A DNA stretch of 64,000 nucleotides, from NCBI RefSeq assembly GCF_024868665.1, contig NC_079891.1, positions 33,595,204 through 33,659,203 on the forward strand, read 5' to 3'. The notes below the pieces were generated by a model. That model made no database searches, was not told the origin of the DNA, and saw nothing but the letters and a program-made list of their open reading frames with translations. A program made the translations under genes and the position numbers. The DNA comes from Triplophysa rosa. Taxonomy: Eukaryota; Chordata; Actinopteri; Cypriniformes; Nemacheilidae. Numbering within the stretch: position 1 is the stretch's first letter; each line of letters opens with the position of its first letter. Shown in pieces: positions 22,015 to 35,174 of this stretch.

Positions 22015-25000
22015 GAGAAAGTTTATTTTTGGACAAACTGAATACACCTGAAAAGAGACTGCGTATAGCAAACAACAAGCCAACTTTAAATTACATTTCA
22101 AAATATGTTTTTTTAAAGAGTAAAAGTATCATCTTTCTGTACTTTTACAGCTCTGACTAACAGCTTTATTAAATGAGGATAAAAGATAAAACATACGTGT
22201 GAGTGTTGCATCAGAATTACTTGTGAGCTCCAGAGGCCTTATTATCTCACTAGCACATGTTAGAGATGATGAAGGATGGAGAGACATAGCAAAGGACACA
22301 TTTAATTCTGCTCCATCAGCTGTATGTTACATCAATCTGGATCTCCTGAGATCTCAGTAACTGAACGTGAGATCTGCTGAGATCAGACGCTGTCGACCAG
22401 CTCCACCTCAAAACGAATCAGCTTTAAACCTCTAACAAATCCCGAGAGCGACAAACACAAATATGTATCCCACGTGTATCCCGGATAGATGGTTTCCTCT
22501 GACATCATCTTAAATCCCGATAGATCACCGTCTGCTTTGGCTCCTGGAGGTTTTGGTTTATTCAGTTACATTTCCAGCTTTACTGGGCAACATCAGGACC
22601 AAACAAGATTTTAACGTTTCTCAGACAGATAATAAAAATAAATGCCCATAAGTGCATGAATAATTGTCTTCACTTATCTCTGGTTCTTTAGTACCTCAGA
22701 GCTGATATTTATATAAATACAGTAGTTTACATTTACAACTATACAAAACACTCAATGCATCTTGTTAACTGCAGCATCTCTCTTACAAACTGCATTACAT
22801 GTCAATAGTTTCATCTCTGTCACATAACTTCACCCTGCGGGCTGCGCCCTCTGAAGGGCGTGAAGTTCAGTCGGGCGAAACACAAGCAGGTTGTTTTCAG
22901 TGCAGTGGCCTTTAAATCCGGTTCGATCTCACTGAATGAGCCGAATGAAAGAGCCTGAGATCGAGAGCACTCCCCAGAGGGCAGCTGTCCTCCTCCAAAT
23001 GATTTTAAGCTTTATTGCCTCTCAAAGACAGAGCCAACCCTGTGAAGGAGGCGGCCATTTTGTCATTTCCTATCTTCCTATACAATATGAACAGAGACAG
23101 AAGTCTGGCTCGGGACGTTTTCTATTCACGGAAACTTAAATAACCTTACCGGTTATGAAGAAAGCTGTTCTTTAAAAAGCGGAATAATCCACAACTGACG
23201 GGGTTATGGAGGAACTTGTCCCCGTTTGTCCCCAGGGCTGATTTTCATGGGGTTCAGGCTCAGTGGAGACAAAATCGTGTGACAGAATTGCTTTATGTAT
23301 TTAAAACACTAATTAAACTAAGGCCTAGTCCTGGTTTAAGATAATCCCTGTTTGGGAAACCGCCCCTAAAAATCACGGCAAAGACTCAGTAAAGTTCAAA
23401 AGTAATGCGCTTAACATGTCAAGATCATATACTGCGTCTGTTTAGAAATAAGAAATTTTCCAATAAAAAATCCTTCTTCTGTGTAAACAGGTCACAACAT
23501 GCCAATGTGATTTAAATGAATAACAGAAAGTAACATAAGAGAAAACAGCACATTTTTCACTTTAGGATGAACAAGCCCTTTAATGAGGGAGAGAAACCAT
23601 CATACTGTGACTCCAGGCCCAAATGGTCCCTGCCAAAATAGATTATTCTGCTAAAAGACGCGGTCACACATGCCCTCACACAAACACAGCGGGCGGGGCA
23701 CGCTTGCCAATGTGACTTCTTTAGTGTGTGAAATTGCCCTGCGTGTATTTTTGTGAGATAAGGGGGGAATTGTTTGAGCTTTAGGTCCAGAGAGTCTGCA
23801 AGCACAAACATTTATCATCTCACCCGCAAAAACACACTGACACGGCACATCAATTCTACCCACTGCGAGGCACAACAACACACATTTGCTTCTCTATCAG
23901 CGCACACACGTTTGTTTTTTGATCAACCACAATTAGACACAATTAAAGTTTCCCTGATGTCCCTTTAAGACCCTGTTCAAATCAATGTTCATTCAATCTA
24001 GCACAACCTCAAATCTGTTAGAATAATGTATGAAGTTAACTTAAAACTGTAAGGAATGCATTTCTTGTGACCGTTTACAGCGAAATGTTATATTATGCAC
24101 TTTTTGCCATTGAAATACTAACGGCACAAATCTTTAAAAAGTTATATTATATTAAATACAATAATTGTTGCATTTTAACCTTGATAGTAAATATACTTGA
24201 GTTGTCCAGATTCTTTTTGCGCTGTAGCTTTCAATCTTACAACGATTATGCTTAATAAGATGATAACAAGAGTAAACGCACAAAACGGTTTTCTTTTATG
24301 GGCGAAAGCTCATTTTTAATTACTAGACAGGCTATCGATGGTGATGTCACTGCGCGCGAGAATCCCTGGCAAGTCTCAAACTCGGTTTTCTGCGTAGCTG
24401 GTTTATTGATACGCACGTCAATTGATTTTTGATAGATATCCGTTTACTTTGTGCATGTAAACGCACTCATTGTTGAAGAACTGAATGAATACATTTACAG
24501 TATCTCTGCAGTGCAACTAGTGTGTAGTGTGCACTGTGTAGTAAACTGTGATTTACATATTTAGATGCGTTTGTTAGCATTATCAACAATCTTCATCTTC
24601 ATTCTTTTCTAAATAAATCTAAATGACACATTTCCTTTACTGTAGATACAGTATCACTGTGACAGTAAAACTATACCAGAAAACATCAAATTCAATGCAT
24701 GAGGTCAAGTGATACAAAACACGAGTATAGAAAGATATGAGAGAGAGAAATAAATGAGGCAGAAGATAGAAAAGAAGCGGCGTTGAAAGATAAGAGAGCA
24801 AATGAAGCGTGTATATTGGTTCTTCTCTCACATTTTCCTTTATCTTTTGACATGAAACAGTTTATTGTGTTATGAAAATATACCACAACTAACAGAATTT
24901 CAAGCGTGCTTTACATCGCGCTCATTGTCTGAAGCCTAGATGCAAATGCTTTGGCAAAACAAATGCACAGGCTTACATTGAGAATTTAGAGAGACTGACA

Positions 25001-25114
25001 TAAATGGTCTTATTGTGCCGAAGCCGCTCACTTAGACAGTAATAGGTTGATTTTAAACACGTACACTTCAGCTCAACTTCCAGAAAGCCGAAGCAATGAT
25101 TTCGTACAGAGGGC

Positions 25115-25119
<5 letters not shown>

Positions 25120-25163
<44 letters not shown>

Positions 25164-25291
25164 GGCAGATGGGCGAGAGAAAGAAGGAGAGGGAGAAGAG
25201 AGCAGACGAGAGACTGATAGAGATGAGAGAGAGAGACTGAGAANNNNNNNNNNNNNNNNNNNNNNNNNNNNNNNNNNNNNNNNNNNNNNNN

Positions 25292-25340
<49 letters not shown>
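25120..25340. repeat. (GA)n tract interrupted by an assembly gap
   Basis: GA repeats on both sides of 48 N at 25244-25291. The true length is unknown. Peptides predicted across the gap are artefacts. Confidence 0.95.
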
Positions 25341-25344
<4 letters not shown>

Positions 25345-25947
25345 GGGGCAAGAGAAAGACAGGTGTTCAAAGGAGTAGACCACATCAGTGGGGCTTTTCA
25401 AAGATGGAATTGATGAAGTACACAGAATTATGTGCTCATAATAACAGCAACATTCAGCAAGAATATGTTCGTATTATCCCCAAAAAATGTGAGAAAGAAA
25501 ATGATCCGTCAGCCTTCTAAGATCTAAAGGAATATGGCAGACAGTAATAAGCGGCATCTCATCTTATACCTTAAGACATAATGCAAGCATGTGTTCCCTA
25601 TCCTCATATGAAGAAAGACAGAGAGAGCGAGTGATAATAAAAGATGATGAAGAGAGAGAATAGGGCATGTGAAATGAGAAGAGAGAGATCCATCAACAGA
25701 CAGGTGAAAGCTTTTGACAGCTTATTTCCAGCAGCAACCGGTTTGACCCTCAGCATCTGTGAAGCGGAAAACAGAGCCGAGAGAGAAACAAAAAGAGAGA
25801 GGGAAACGAATGCTGGACAGGGTCAAAATCTGAAAAAATGTACAGTAGGTAAGTAAAGCAGAATGCACAATGCTTTGAATGAAGAGTGCAAATGAAACAG
25901 AACTGAAGTGAATTGCACAAAAGAAGCCAAATACAATGACTAAACAT

Positions 25948-26772
25948 TGGGGCGTAACGGTACTTGCATTCGTACCGAACCGTCACGGGTAACATTCCAA
26001 TTGTCATCATTCCTATGCCCTACTCCCTTCGAAGGGTAGAGCCCTTGGAGTTTAGACTTTGGAGTGAACAAGGCATTTGCGTGCCATTAGGCTTGTTCGA
26101 CTTGATGCGGCGCCACAAGATCCGACAGGCGGATGACGTACCGCGACAGCGATTCTAAACCACACTTTTTGTGATTTTTGAAATAGCTCTCGCAGTACTT
26201 TGATGTCATGTGCCTGTCGGATCTTGCGGCGCTGCATCAAGTCGAACAAGCCTATTATGTAAACGTTTTGGAATGCGATTGGCAAAGGGAGCGACATAAT
26301 TTCCTTATTATCTTCAGCTGGCATGTTCCTGTGACAAAGAAGCATTGTGTCCTAACTGTTTGCAAATAAACATACATATTATATTTAAAAAAGTTGCTAT
26401 ATAATATATAAACACTAATATACAGTATATACAACGGTTTAAAATATAAAATGTATTGTTTATTTGCAAACAGTTAACAGTTATGCTTAAGTTATGCCAT
26501 TAAAACAGCGACATCTGCTGATGGACACCATGCTGCGTTGTCACGGGAACATGACAGCTGAAGATAATGAGGAAATTACGTCGCTCCCTTTGCCAAGTGC
26601 ATTCCAAACGTCTACATAATGGCACGCAAATGTCCTGTTCACTCCAAAGTCTAAACTCCAAGGGCTCTGCCCTTCGAAGGGAGTAGGGCATAGAAATGAT
26701 GACTTCGTTTGGAATTTTTCCTGTGACAGCTTGTGATGTTTCGGTACAAATGTGCGTACCGTTACACCCCTA
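25948..26772. mobile_element. foldback hAT-like element, 825 bp
   Basis: Ends TGGGGCGTAACGGTAC and GTACCGTTACACCCCTA, flanked by CTAAACAT at 25940-25947 and 26773-26780 (8-bp duplication). Inside are two nested inverted pairs. One runs from 26013-26090 to 26617-26690 (CCCTACTCCCTTCGAAGGG against CCCTTCGAAGGGAGTAGGG). The other runs from 26092-26135 to 26208-26260 (TTGTTCGACTTGATGCGGCG against its inverse). No transposase. Confidence 0.88.
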
Positions 26773-26834
26773 CTAAACATATATAGTGCACAATAACACC
26801 AAAAATAAAAACTCTGTCACATTAAACCTGAATA

Positions 26835-26960
26835 AAACTGAAACACAAAAGAAGATATTTTGAGATATTGTTCTCAGTGGTTTTACAATGCAAGTCAATG
26901 GGGGCTTATGTTTTTATCAGGGTTCTTCAAAATATCTTCTTTGGTGTTCTGCGTAATCTC
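26835..26960. mobile_element. Angel-like MITE fragment
   Basis: ACACAAAAGAAGATATTTTG faces CAAAATATCTTCTTTGGTGT. Loop AATGCAAGTCAATGGGGG. Ends lost. Confidence 0.65.
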
Positions 26961-28287
26961 AGTGCTGTCATGATGCAGATAAAATTGTATATTTATATAA
27001 TCTTATTTGCATCTCTATACCATCTGAATGTTATTATGAAGTGATCTGTACAGCTGGTGTGTCTAGAGACGGACAAAATGAAGAAGGTGATTGTGACTGA
27101 GTGTGTCTTCATTTCACGGCATCTTTGCACAGAAATCAAGTTAAAGTTACTGGTTTTAACCAACATAAACCAGCTCGACCGATTTTTCATTAAAAAGCTT
27201 TGCGAGAACATATCAGAAATAAACTCCAGCGAATGAACCACATCGATGTCAAATCTATACCAAAAGCCTTTTATTCTAGTTATCAGCAAGCAGCTGAAGT
27301 CAGTCTTTATTCTGTATAAAGATGAAAGACTGCAGCACGCTCCTATTTATTTTTACCCTGGAGGATTGTGCTTTCTCTTACAGGCATCTGTCACCATCAA
27401 CTAACTAGAGCTTTACTGCCGAGCTTATTAAAACCACAGACATCCCCCTCCAACATCTCACACTCATCCAAAAACAAAACCACAAAATTCATTTCCGATC
27501 AATACAAATTCTCAAGTTGCTAAATAAACCAGTGGTACATCATCGTTACACACTGAATGTGGTTTCAGGTGGACTTGGATCAAGAAGTCGGTCCAAGACG
27601 AAGATGTTGACCAAGACGACGAAGAGAACTGGATTTATTTGTACTGGTCTGGGGTTGGTTTCTCTAAAGAAAGCACATGAAAGTGATATTTTCATTTGAG
27701 TGTCAACTGCAGGATCTCAAAGGTGGTACAAAATCACAGCCTCCAGATGCGATGGGCAAAACACCAGCAGAGATGCATCTAAGCCGGAGAGAAGTTGAGT
27801 CAATACAACCACATTCCCCAGAGTTTCAGAGGAACGGCGTGTTCAAATCTATTTCACTGCAGAGAACTGTAAAGACAAGAGCTTACTGGATAAAAATCAA
27901 CTGTAGGTTATGACACACTATGGTACTATTGCTCATAATATCAGTCATTTGAAGCAAACCGATAACTTACACTTTAAGAGCTCACACCATTTGAGCTATA
28001 AACATGAATCATTTGTCAAACCTTGCAAGATTTGAAAAGAGGGACATGAGCCTTTATTAGAGACCAGACTGCGGCATGAAGACTTTTGTGGTTTTCACCA
28101 GTCGTGGTTTGGGTATGTTAAGTTGTTTGAGAAATACGCACATGGGCGATGCAAAAGTAAACCGGAAACTGAAATCCAGACTTCACATTCAGGAAAAATG
28201 ATATCTATGACATTTCAGTGCTATGAATTATTCATTTAGAAGAAAGACAACATCTACACAAACGTGTGTGTAGAGATAAGGGATCAG

Positions 28288-28289
<2 letters not shown>

Positions 28290-28365
<76 letters not shown>

Positions 28366-28380
28366 TGTGTGTGTCTGTGT
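28290..28380. repeat. (TG)n microsatellite, about 85 bp
   Basis: Uninterrupted GT from about 28290 to 28363, then variant GTCTGTGTGTGTCTGTGT. Long enough to be polymorphic and able to form Z-DNA. Confidence 0.95.
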
Positions 28381-28448
28381 GGACCTGGAACATGCTTGGT
28401 AATCATTTATTTTTATGAACAAAAACATAGAAACATTTTTACAGTTTT

Positions 28449-29038
28449 AGGCCGTGTTCACACTTGACTTCTTTTTTGAATTACATAATGACATTATAAC
28501 ATTATAAGCCTATGGAGTAAACCGTGTTTTCAAAAAAAGTCCCGAGCGCTTTTTTAAACGCCAGCGCCTGCGTCAGCATCTTTTTCTGCAGGTTGAAAAA
28601 AGTTCAACTTTTCTGGAAAAAAACACCCTACGTCAAGCACCTTTTTCACAGCTAATGAATGACAGAGACCTGTCGTTTCCATAACAACATGCGAGGGACG
28701 TGATTGGTCGAGAACGCTCAAACTCGAAAAAATAAAATGGCGGGCAAAACGCCCATTGGAGCATAGTTTTGTATAAATGTAAGTTTAATATTCACCTTCA
28801 ATAACTTCTGATTGCATTTCTAGCGAGAAATTAGTATTGTAGTTTTTAAATATGTGATTGGTTATTGCAAAGACGCCCTCTGTTTATAATTCAAATAGAC
28901 TTCCGTTACGCCGCTGCTCTTCTCTAAACTGCCTTCGTGCACAAATGCTATCTTCAATCTAACCACAACGCTCTTTAATAAAAAAGCGCCATTGTCAACT
29001 TTTCTTGTCAAAAAAGAAGTCTAGTGTTAACATGGCCT
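28449..29038. mobile_element. MITE-like element with about 30-bp imperfect terminal inverted repeats
   Basis: AGGCCGTGTTCACACTTGAC then TTCTTTTTTGA at the left faces its near-inverse ending at 29038. No coding capacity seen. Confidence 0.72.
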
Positions 29039-29599
29039 TACTCCAACAAACCGAAAAATGTTTGTGCATTCCTGTTTCTGGAAAAAAATGGCTTAATTAG
29101 TCATTCTTGGTTAAAAATAGTTTCCCATACATGCATAAATGTGCAGAGTTTATAATAAATATGCAAAGTATTAAGGCAGTGTGCAACTTCAAACATATCT
29201 AGAGTCCCATTCATTGGATTACTGGCAGAAAAATTATTCCAGCTCACAGACACAGAGACAATCCCCACATCTCATGCCATCTGTTTCACACTCTCCTCCC
29301 AGCCAGAATCCCTCGGGAATTCTGCACTCTGTTTATCACGGGGAAAATAAAAGTCAACACCCAGCCGATCAAACTGTGCTACTGGGACACAGCTGCTACC
29401 CTTTAGAAAGAACCTGAACCAGCAATGTCTCTCCCTCAATAATAACCACCTGACCTACACAGGTAGAAGCACGAAACGGATGTCATATAAGCAAACATGT
29501 GATCTTCTGGTGTCTACTGACGTTTGCTAATGCAATAATCCCTAATAGTATGTATGATAATGATATATCTAGCGCGCTGCAATAACCCACGACACCCTT

Positions 29600-29722
29600 T
29601 TATTACTTTACATGTACATTTATGCATTTGGCAATGCTTTTATCCAAAGTGTGTGTTTCGTGGGGCTTCGAACCCATGGCTTTTGCTAACTCAATGCTCT
29701 AACAGGCTACAGAAACACTACA
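29600..29722 (-). mobile_element. tRNA-derived SINE, minus strand
   Basis: Minus strand reads TTAGAGCATTGAGTTAGCAA, then a B box GGGTTCGAAGCCCC. A tail TTTGGATAAAAGCATTGCC follows, ending in the shared LINE/SINE tail with an AAATG-type terminus. The tRNA-like head is followed by an L2-type tail, the usual SINE layout. Confidence 0.75.
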
Positions 29723-30154
29723 ATCACTCCTATCTACTTCATTACATATCAAATTCATACTGTCGTCAGGCCATATACACAAGATATGATTCATGATTAA
29801 GGAATTCTTCTATGCATTTCACAATCCATTAGAACAGGGGTTTTCAACTCCTGAGCTCAGATGTCTCTCCTAATAGAGAGGAGACATCTAAAACATTCTG
29901 GGAGGGGGGCCTGAGGACTGCAGTTGTTTCAGAAAAACAACACTGTATTGGATTTCTGTCTCTGTCTCTCTGCTCACTCAGAGTGGCTGTCTGGTTGTGT
30001 GGAGTCTCTGGGGATGGAGGCATCGGGCATGAAATCTTCGTTGTTCTCACATTTTCTGCCATTTAATTGATGCAGGTGGCAGACGGCTCACAGAATACAA
30101 ATGAACGAGAGCTACAGACGACACAGTGATGGGAAACTAAACCACATTTCTAAC

Positions 30155-30570
30155 TTAAAGGGATGGTTCACCCAAAAAAAACAATTCTGTCTCACCTTCG
30201 AGTTGTTCCAAAACTATATAAATGTCTTTGTTCTGATGAACACAGAGAAAGATATTTGGAAGAATGCTTGTAGCCAAACAGTTCTTGGGCCCCATTGACT
30301 ACCATAGTAGGAAAAATAACTTTATACATTTTTTTGTTCTGTTGAACACAAAAGAGAAAAATGTAGAACAGCAAACAGTTCTGGGGACTACCATTGTCAT
30401 TTTTCCTACTATGGGAGTCAATGGGGTCCAAGAACTGTTTGGTTACAAGCATTCGTCCAAATATCTTTCTCTGTGTTCAACCAAACAAAGACATTTATAC
30501 GGGTTTGGAACAACTAGACGGTGAGTAATTCATGAGAGAATTTTCATTTTTGGATGAACTACCCCTTTAA
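30155..30570. mobile_element. Angel-like palindromic MITE
   Basis: TTAAAGGGATGGTTCACCCA left, GGATGAACTACCCCTTTAA right. Same subfamily as 7953-8397 and 45768-46196 (AACAGTTCTTGG arms, ACTATAGTAG or ACCATAGTAG loop). Confidence 0.88.
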
Positions 30571-33500
30571 AACGTTTGTGACACTGTTACTGACTGTTTG
30601 ATCCATAAATATAAAACAGAAAATGTGCACATGAGAACTACTTTTTTGGGCAATATGCTGTATTAAAATAAAGAATGTTTAGAAAGTAGAAGCAAAACGG
30701 GTCTGAAGTTGCATCACAAAAAACTATGCGATGATGTCACGAATATGTTAATTAGCCTATGATGTCATCCAGCTCCACAGTTCGACAATATCCTAGCGGA
30801 AACACTGTAGTTTATTGTTGTAAAGGTCCCATTAGGGACAGAGAGCGTGCAATTTTCAAAGAGTTTAATTAAACATTCATTTGATATACTTTGGTTGCGT
30901 TTGTGAATTATTAACAATGTAACTGCTTGTGTAAACTAGACAAGTAATATGAAAATCTTGATGAATTAATCAAATCGTTATGGTATCACAAAAATTCAAA
31001 TATCGCATCTCTGGTGGAGAAAACGATATTGTATCGTATCGTGATAAACTGTCCGATTAACACCCCTAGTAACACTGTACCCGAGACCAAATTCAACATT
31101 TCAGTCGAACTGACATTCTGGGTAAATAAAGTCATTCTAAACTATTCACAGATTCTGTAGTCTGCAGCTTTTTTCCAACAAAATATTTCTGTTTTAGATC
31201 CAACTAAATCGTTGTTTATTTACTTTTTAAAAAGTTGTATAAATTCAAATGGTTTTTAGGTTTATATGTATTTCATAAAAACGTTGCTTCAAATTCATTG
31301 CTGTCACTGAATTTGATATATTTTGTGACAAATCGATTCAAACTGCTTGTCTGTTTGCCGATACCCAAATATCAAAATATAAAACAACTTTCATCAAAAA
31401 GTATTAAGATATAAGCTTCCCTGTCCATCCCTATCACTGAACGCATACTTTCCTCACGTTTGGATTGCTCTCTACGATCAATCTGTGACAAAAAACACCC
31501 ATCATATACAGGTTGCTTCACACAACACGCACGAGGAAGCATAAGCACACATGCGTGCAGTCGTGACTCGTGAGTGTATTATGACACACATCGCCATCGT
31601 TCAGCATGCAGGAGAGAGATTGTGTTATTCACCAGCCTCAGGCACATCTCATAGAAAGTCCTCACGGCCCGCTAAAGGTCACACGGTCTTCTCTGCACCT
31701 CTCTCGCTCTCTCTACCTGTCTGTATAATCATCAGACAGTCCTCAACAGCAACCAGGGGCCAGCAGGAAAGGTGAAGTGTTTCATTTCACCACCAAACAG
31801 AAATGCAAAAATCCTAAAAACGACGGTTTTGGTGTACTTTGATGTACGAGCAGGGATAAGAGAAAATATTTGAACAACGAAACAAGCACGCTTCAGCTTA
31901 AATGTTTGCTAAAGGGCCAATGTGCAAGTAAAGGAAGAATAGTGTATGTGTTAAAATACTTAAATTCATGTCACTGTGAGACTCTCGGTCTTCAAACAGC
32001 ATCCAGCACAGCGGCTTTATACACCATCAAACACTCCAGAACATTTCAGGAGATGTGCTGACATCCTGATGCAACAACAACAAGGCAGCAGCTGCGTTTG
32101 ACCTTGAACGTTCTTCACGGCTTCTCTGCGCTTTCAAGACACAAGAAACCAAACTAAAGGTAAAAGACACAGTGTTATCTAATCCCTACGCAGGTATCAT
32201 TGACATAATGTAAATTGACGACTGTATTCATATTCTTGCTGGAAGTTAAAGTGTATATTTTTATCTTGGTACTGGAGTTGTATTCTCAGCTACTGCCTTA
32301 GAAAGAATCACACCCAAACTTTTGTAAGAACATAAATACATTTCAAGCTTACCATTTTTTGCTCAACGTATTTTTTTAAAGACAAGACACAATTCCGTAG
32401 ACAAATCTAACAAAATAGATAAACAAACTTTATGCTTGAATCGCAAAAAAGCCATTAGACAAAGAAATAAGATAAAGCTACTTTTTAATAATGTGATTTA
32501 AGATCCCCCCGCGTCAAAACCATTTTAATTTAACTATTTAAAAGCAATACTTTTTGGTACTGAATGAATTATAAGTATTTTAAATAAGCTATTATCTTGG
32601 ATACCGTCTTAAATGTTGAAAAGAACCTAAGGTTCTCTTGGTTATTTTTGTATCAAATATTAGTCCTGGATTGCTTCGCGTTCACACTGGCATTTTAACA
32701 GCGAACCTAAAGATATCGAACATATATAGTCGCAATGTGACTTGCACCAGGGTTTGGCAGCGTTCACACTTACACAAATAAAACGCACTAACCGAGCAAT
32801 CGCACCAGAGTTTGTTTTAATCCATTCAAACGTGCCATATGTGAACACACCCTCACGGATGCAACCCGGAGTGTGGTCAACTGAAACCAATGCTGTCTAT
32901 TGTCTGCGTGTGTCTTTGTGTGTTTGACATTTAAATCATACATGATGTACAGCATATGGCTGTAGTGATGTCCGAGAGCTACTCCCGCTTCTATTGTACC
33001 TGGAAACATGAGTGAGTCACCTGATCTGTGTGTGCGCGCGCTCTCGGGAGACACAAACACACTTCTCTATTATTTAGAGGATGCAGATGTGCACAGACTA
33101 CTACTGTCACTACTCAGACGTACTCTACCAATATAGAGGAAAACAAAAAGTCCATTTGGATCTCACGTTACTGTGGCTGATGCTCTGAAAGGGGTCATCA
33201 AAACCACTCTGTCTGTCAGCCAACAGACAAAAAAAACCACAACCCAAAAGGACACACACACACGCAGACGTCCTCTGCTGTCCCAGCAGATAAATGTATG
33301 AGCAACACAGTTTCAAACAGACTTCATCCATCTTAACGCCTCCATTCCATCATTTGATCTTCTCCATCAATAATGCCCTTTTACCTGCTCCCTACATCCA
33401 CAGCCAACACAGAGCCGCCTCAACAAGACACATGAATGAATCTTTCTTTGGAATTAAAACACAAAACAAGCTGAATTCTCAGCTAGGACTCAAGCATCAA

Positions 33501-33575
33501 GTTGGTCTCAAATACTTCTCACATGTAATTTTTACTATATTACTTAATTTAATAATTCAGTGAAACATCATTTAC

Positions 33576-33880
33576 TTAAAAGAGTAGTTCACCTTCAAAA
33601 TGAAAATTCTGTCATCATTCCCTCACCCTCTTGTCGTTTCAAACCTGTATGACTTTCTTTCTACCGCAGAACACCAAAGAAGATATTTTGAAGAACGTTG
33701 TTAACAGCCCCCCCTCACTTGCATTGGTTACAATAGAAGTGAACGGGGGGCTGTGCTGTTCTGTTACCAACATTTTTCAAAACATCTTCTTTTGTGTTCT
33801 GCAGAAGAAGAAAAAATCATACAGATTTGAAATGACGAGGGCGTGTACATTTTCGTTTTGATGGTGAACTACTCCGTTAA
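33576..33880. mobile_element. Angel-like palindromic MITE
   Basis: TTAAAAGAGTAGTTCACCTT left, GATGGTGAACTACTCCGTTAA right. Arms AAGAAGATATTTTGAAGAAC and CAAAACATCTTCTTTTGTGT. Confidence 0.85.
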
Positions 33881-33965
33881 TTTGTTAATTCAGCATGGCG
33901 TCAATAAGCAGTTAGAGTGTGTCCGAATCTACTCTTCAAACCGGAAACTCAGGCTGTCAGGTACT

Positions 33966-34342
33966 TTAAAGCAACACTTTGTAGTTTTTCGACCTGAAAA
34001 TAATGTCTCTAAAATTATTTCCGTGGTAGAACAACTCTTTAACCGGACGAATTCTACTGCTACTGCTACCTGAGCAGACTCATAGCGGCTACAACCACAC
34101 TCTGTAAGTTCTGTGTTTGGGTCGGTACACATGCAACGCGGTATCCCCTGCCTACGGAAGAGTGCGGCATGGTTTCCAAACAACGTTTCTGCATTCGGCG
34201 GTTCCATCAGTTTACTTAAACAAATTGCACTGCCCACGGGAAGCTTATACAGCAACATTATTTATAACAATGGTAACAGACAATTGCGCTAATCAACCAC
34301 ATGGGGGAACATGTGAGCAAACGTTCTAAAGTGTTGCTTTAA
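33966..34342. mobile_element. MITE with TTAAAGCAACACTTT ends
   Basis: TTAAAGCAACACTTTGTAG at 33966 faces AAAGTGTTGCTTTAA ending at 34342. Non-coding interior. Confidence 0.8.
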
Positions 34343-34577
34343 GGATACTCATGTCAACATACTACAATTAAGGGCATATTAATTATTTTAAATTCTATTT
34401 AGGCTGGATAATATGCAAATTTGGAAGCAGATCTTGTGTTCCACAGAGGCAGGAAAGTAGTGAAATTCTGAAAAAAAAATGTTTCTTAGGTGTGAATTTA
34501 ACACACAATTAACACTTACAATGTACCTTACGCTGTGAGAATCAACACTGATTGAGCTTAACTACACACAGTCTCAC

Positions 34578-35142
34578 TGTCATGGCTCTGCTTCCTTAGT
34601 CATGTTTTTCTTGGTCCTGTAGCAGAGCCATGACAAGGTCTTTGGTTATGTGTGGAGAGAAACATATTATTGTCCTTTTGACAATAATATACGTTCTCTC
34701 CAGTGTCTTGTCATTGGCCCCACTCCTCTTGTTTCCTTGTTATCTTCCCCTGAGTGTCTTATGTTCTACACCTGCCCCTGCTCGTTATCCCTCGTTTGTC
34801 TTCTCTATTTATACCCTCATGTTTCTTTGTCTTGTGCCTTTGGATTGCGTTCTGTGCGTTGAGTGTGTACGTTTGTCGAGCTTACCCGTGGTTGATGTCT
34901 GCTTTACGTTCCATGTGCTCCCTGTTCCTGTTTCAGTAAGTGTTTAGTTTAGTCTTTGTCAAAGTATTGTCTAGTTTAGTGTTTAGTTAGCCTTGGTCCT
35001 ATTGTGTGTATCATTATTTTGTTACTTTGTCATTTACCCCCTCGTGGGTTTTTGTTTTGTCTTTTGTTTCTTTGTTAAAATAAAGTCTCTGTTAACCCCT
35101 TACTGTCTGCCTGCATTTGGGTTCTTCTGCCAGTCCTTGACA
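34578..35142 (+). repeat. 5' LTR
   Basis: It starts with an inverted repeat, TGTCATGGCTCTGC (34578-34591) and its exact inverse at 34622-34635. A second palindrome built on ATATTATTGTC/GACAATAATAT lies near 34665-34695. A TATA-like TATTTATA is near 34806 and AATAAA is at 35079-35084. These are plausible U3/R signals. Confidence 0.9.
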
Positions 35143-35174
35143 GAATCCAAAGGCCAGAAACGAACCCAGCAGGC

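Noticed and set aside
24973..25413. Long Ser/Leu and Arg/Glu repeat ORFs on both strands
   Set aside because: They are translations of the GA/CT microsatellite and pass through the N gap.
28228..28467. ORFs of alternating Thr-His or Cys-Val
   Set aside because: Translations of the (TG)n microsatellite.
34630..34947. 105-residue ORF repeated identically at 36512-36829
   Set aside because: It lies wholly within the two LTR copies. The identity reflects the duplicated LTR, and the product is a low-complexity hydrophobic string, not a gene.
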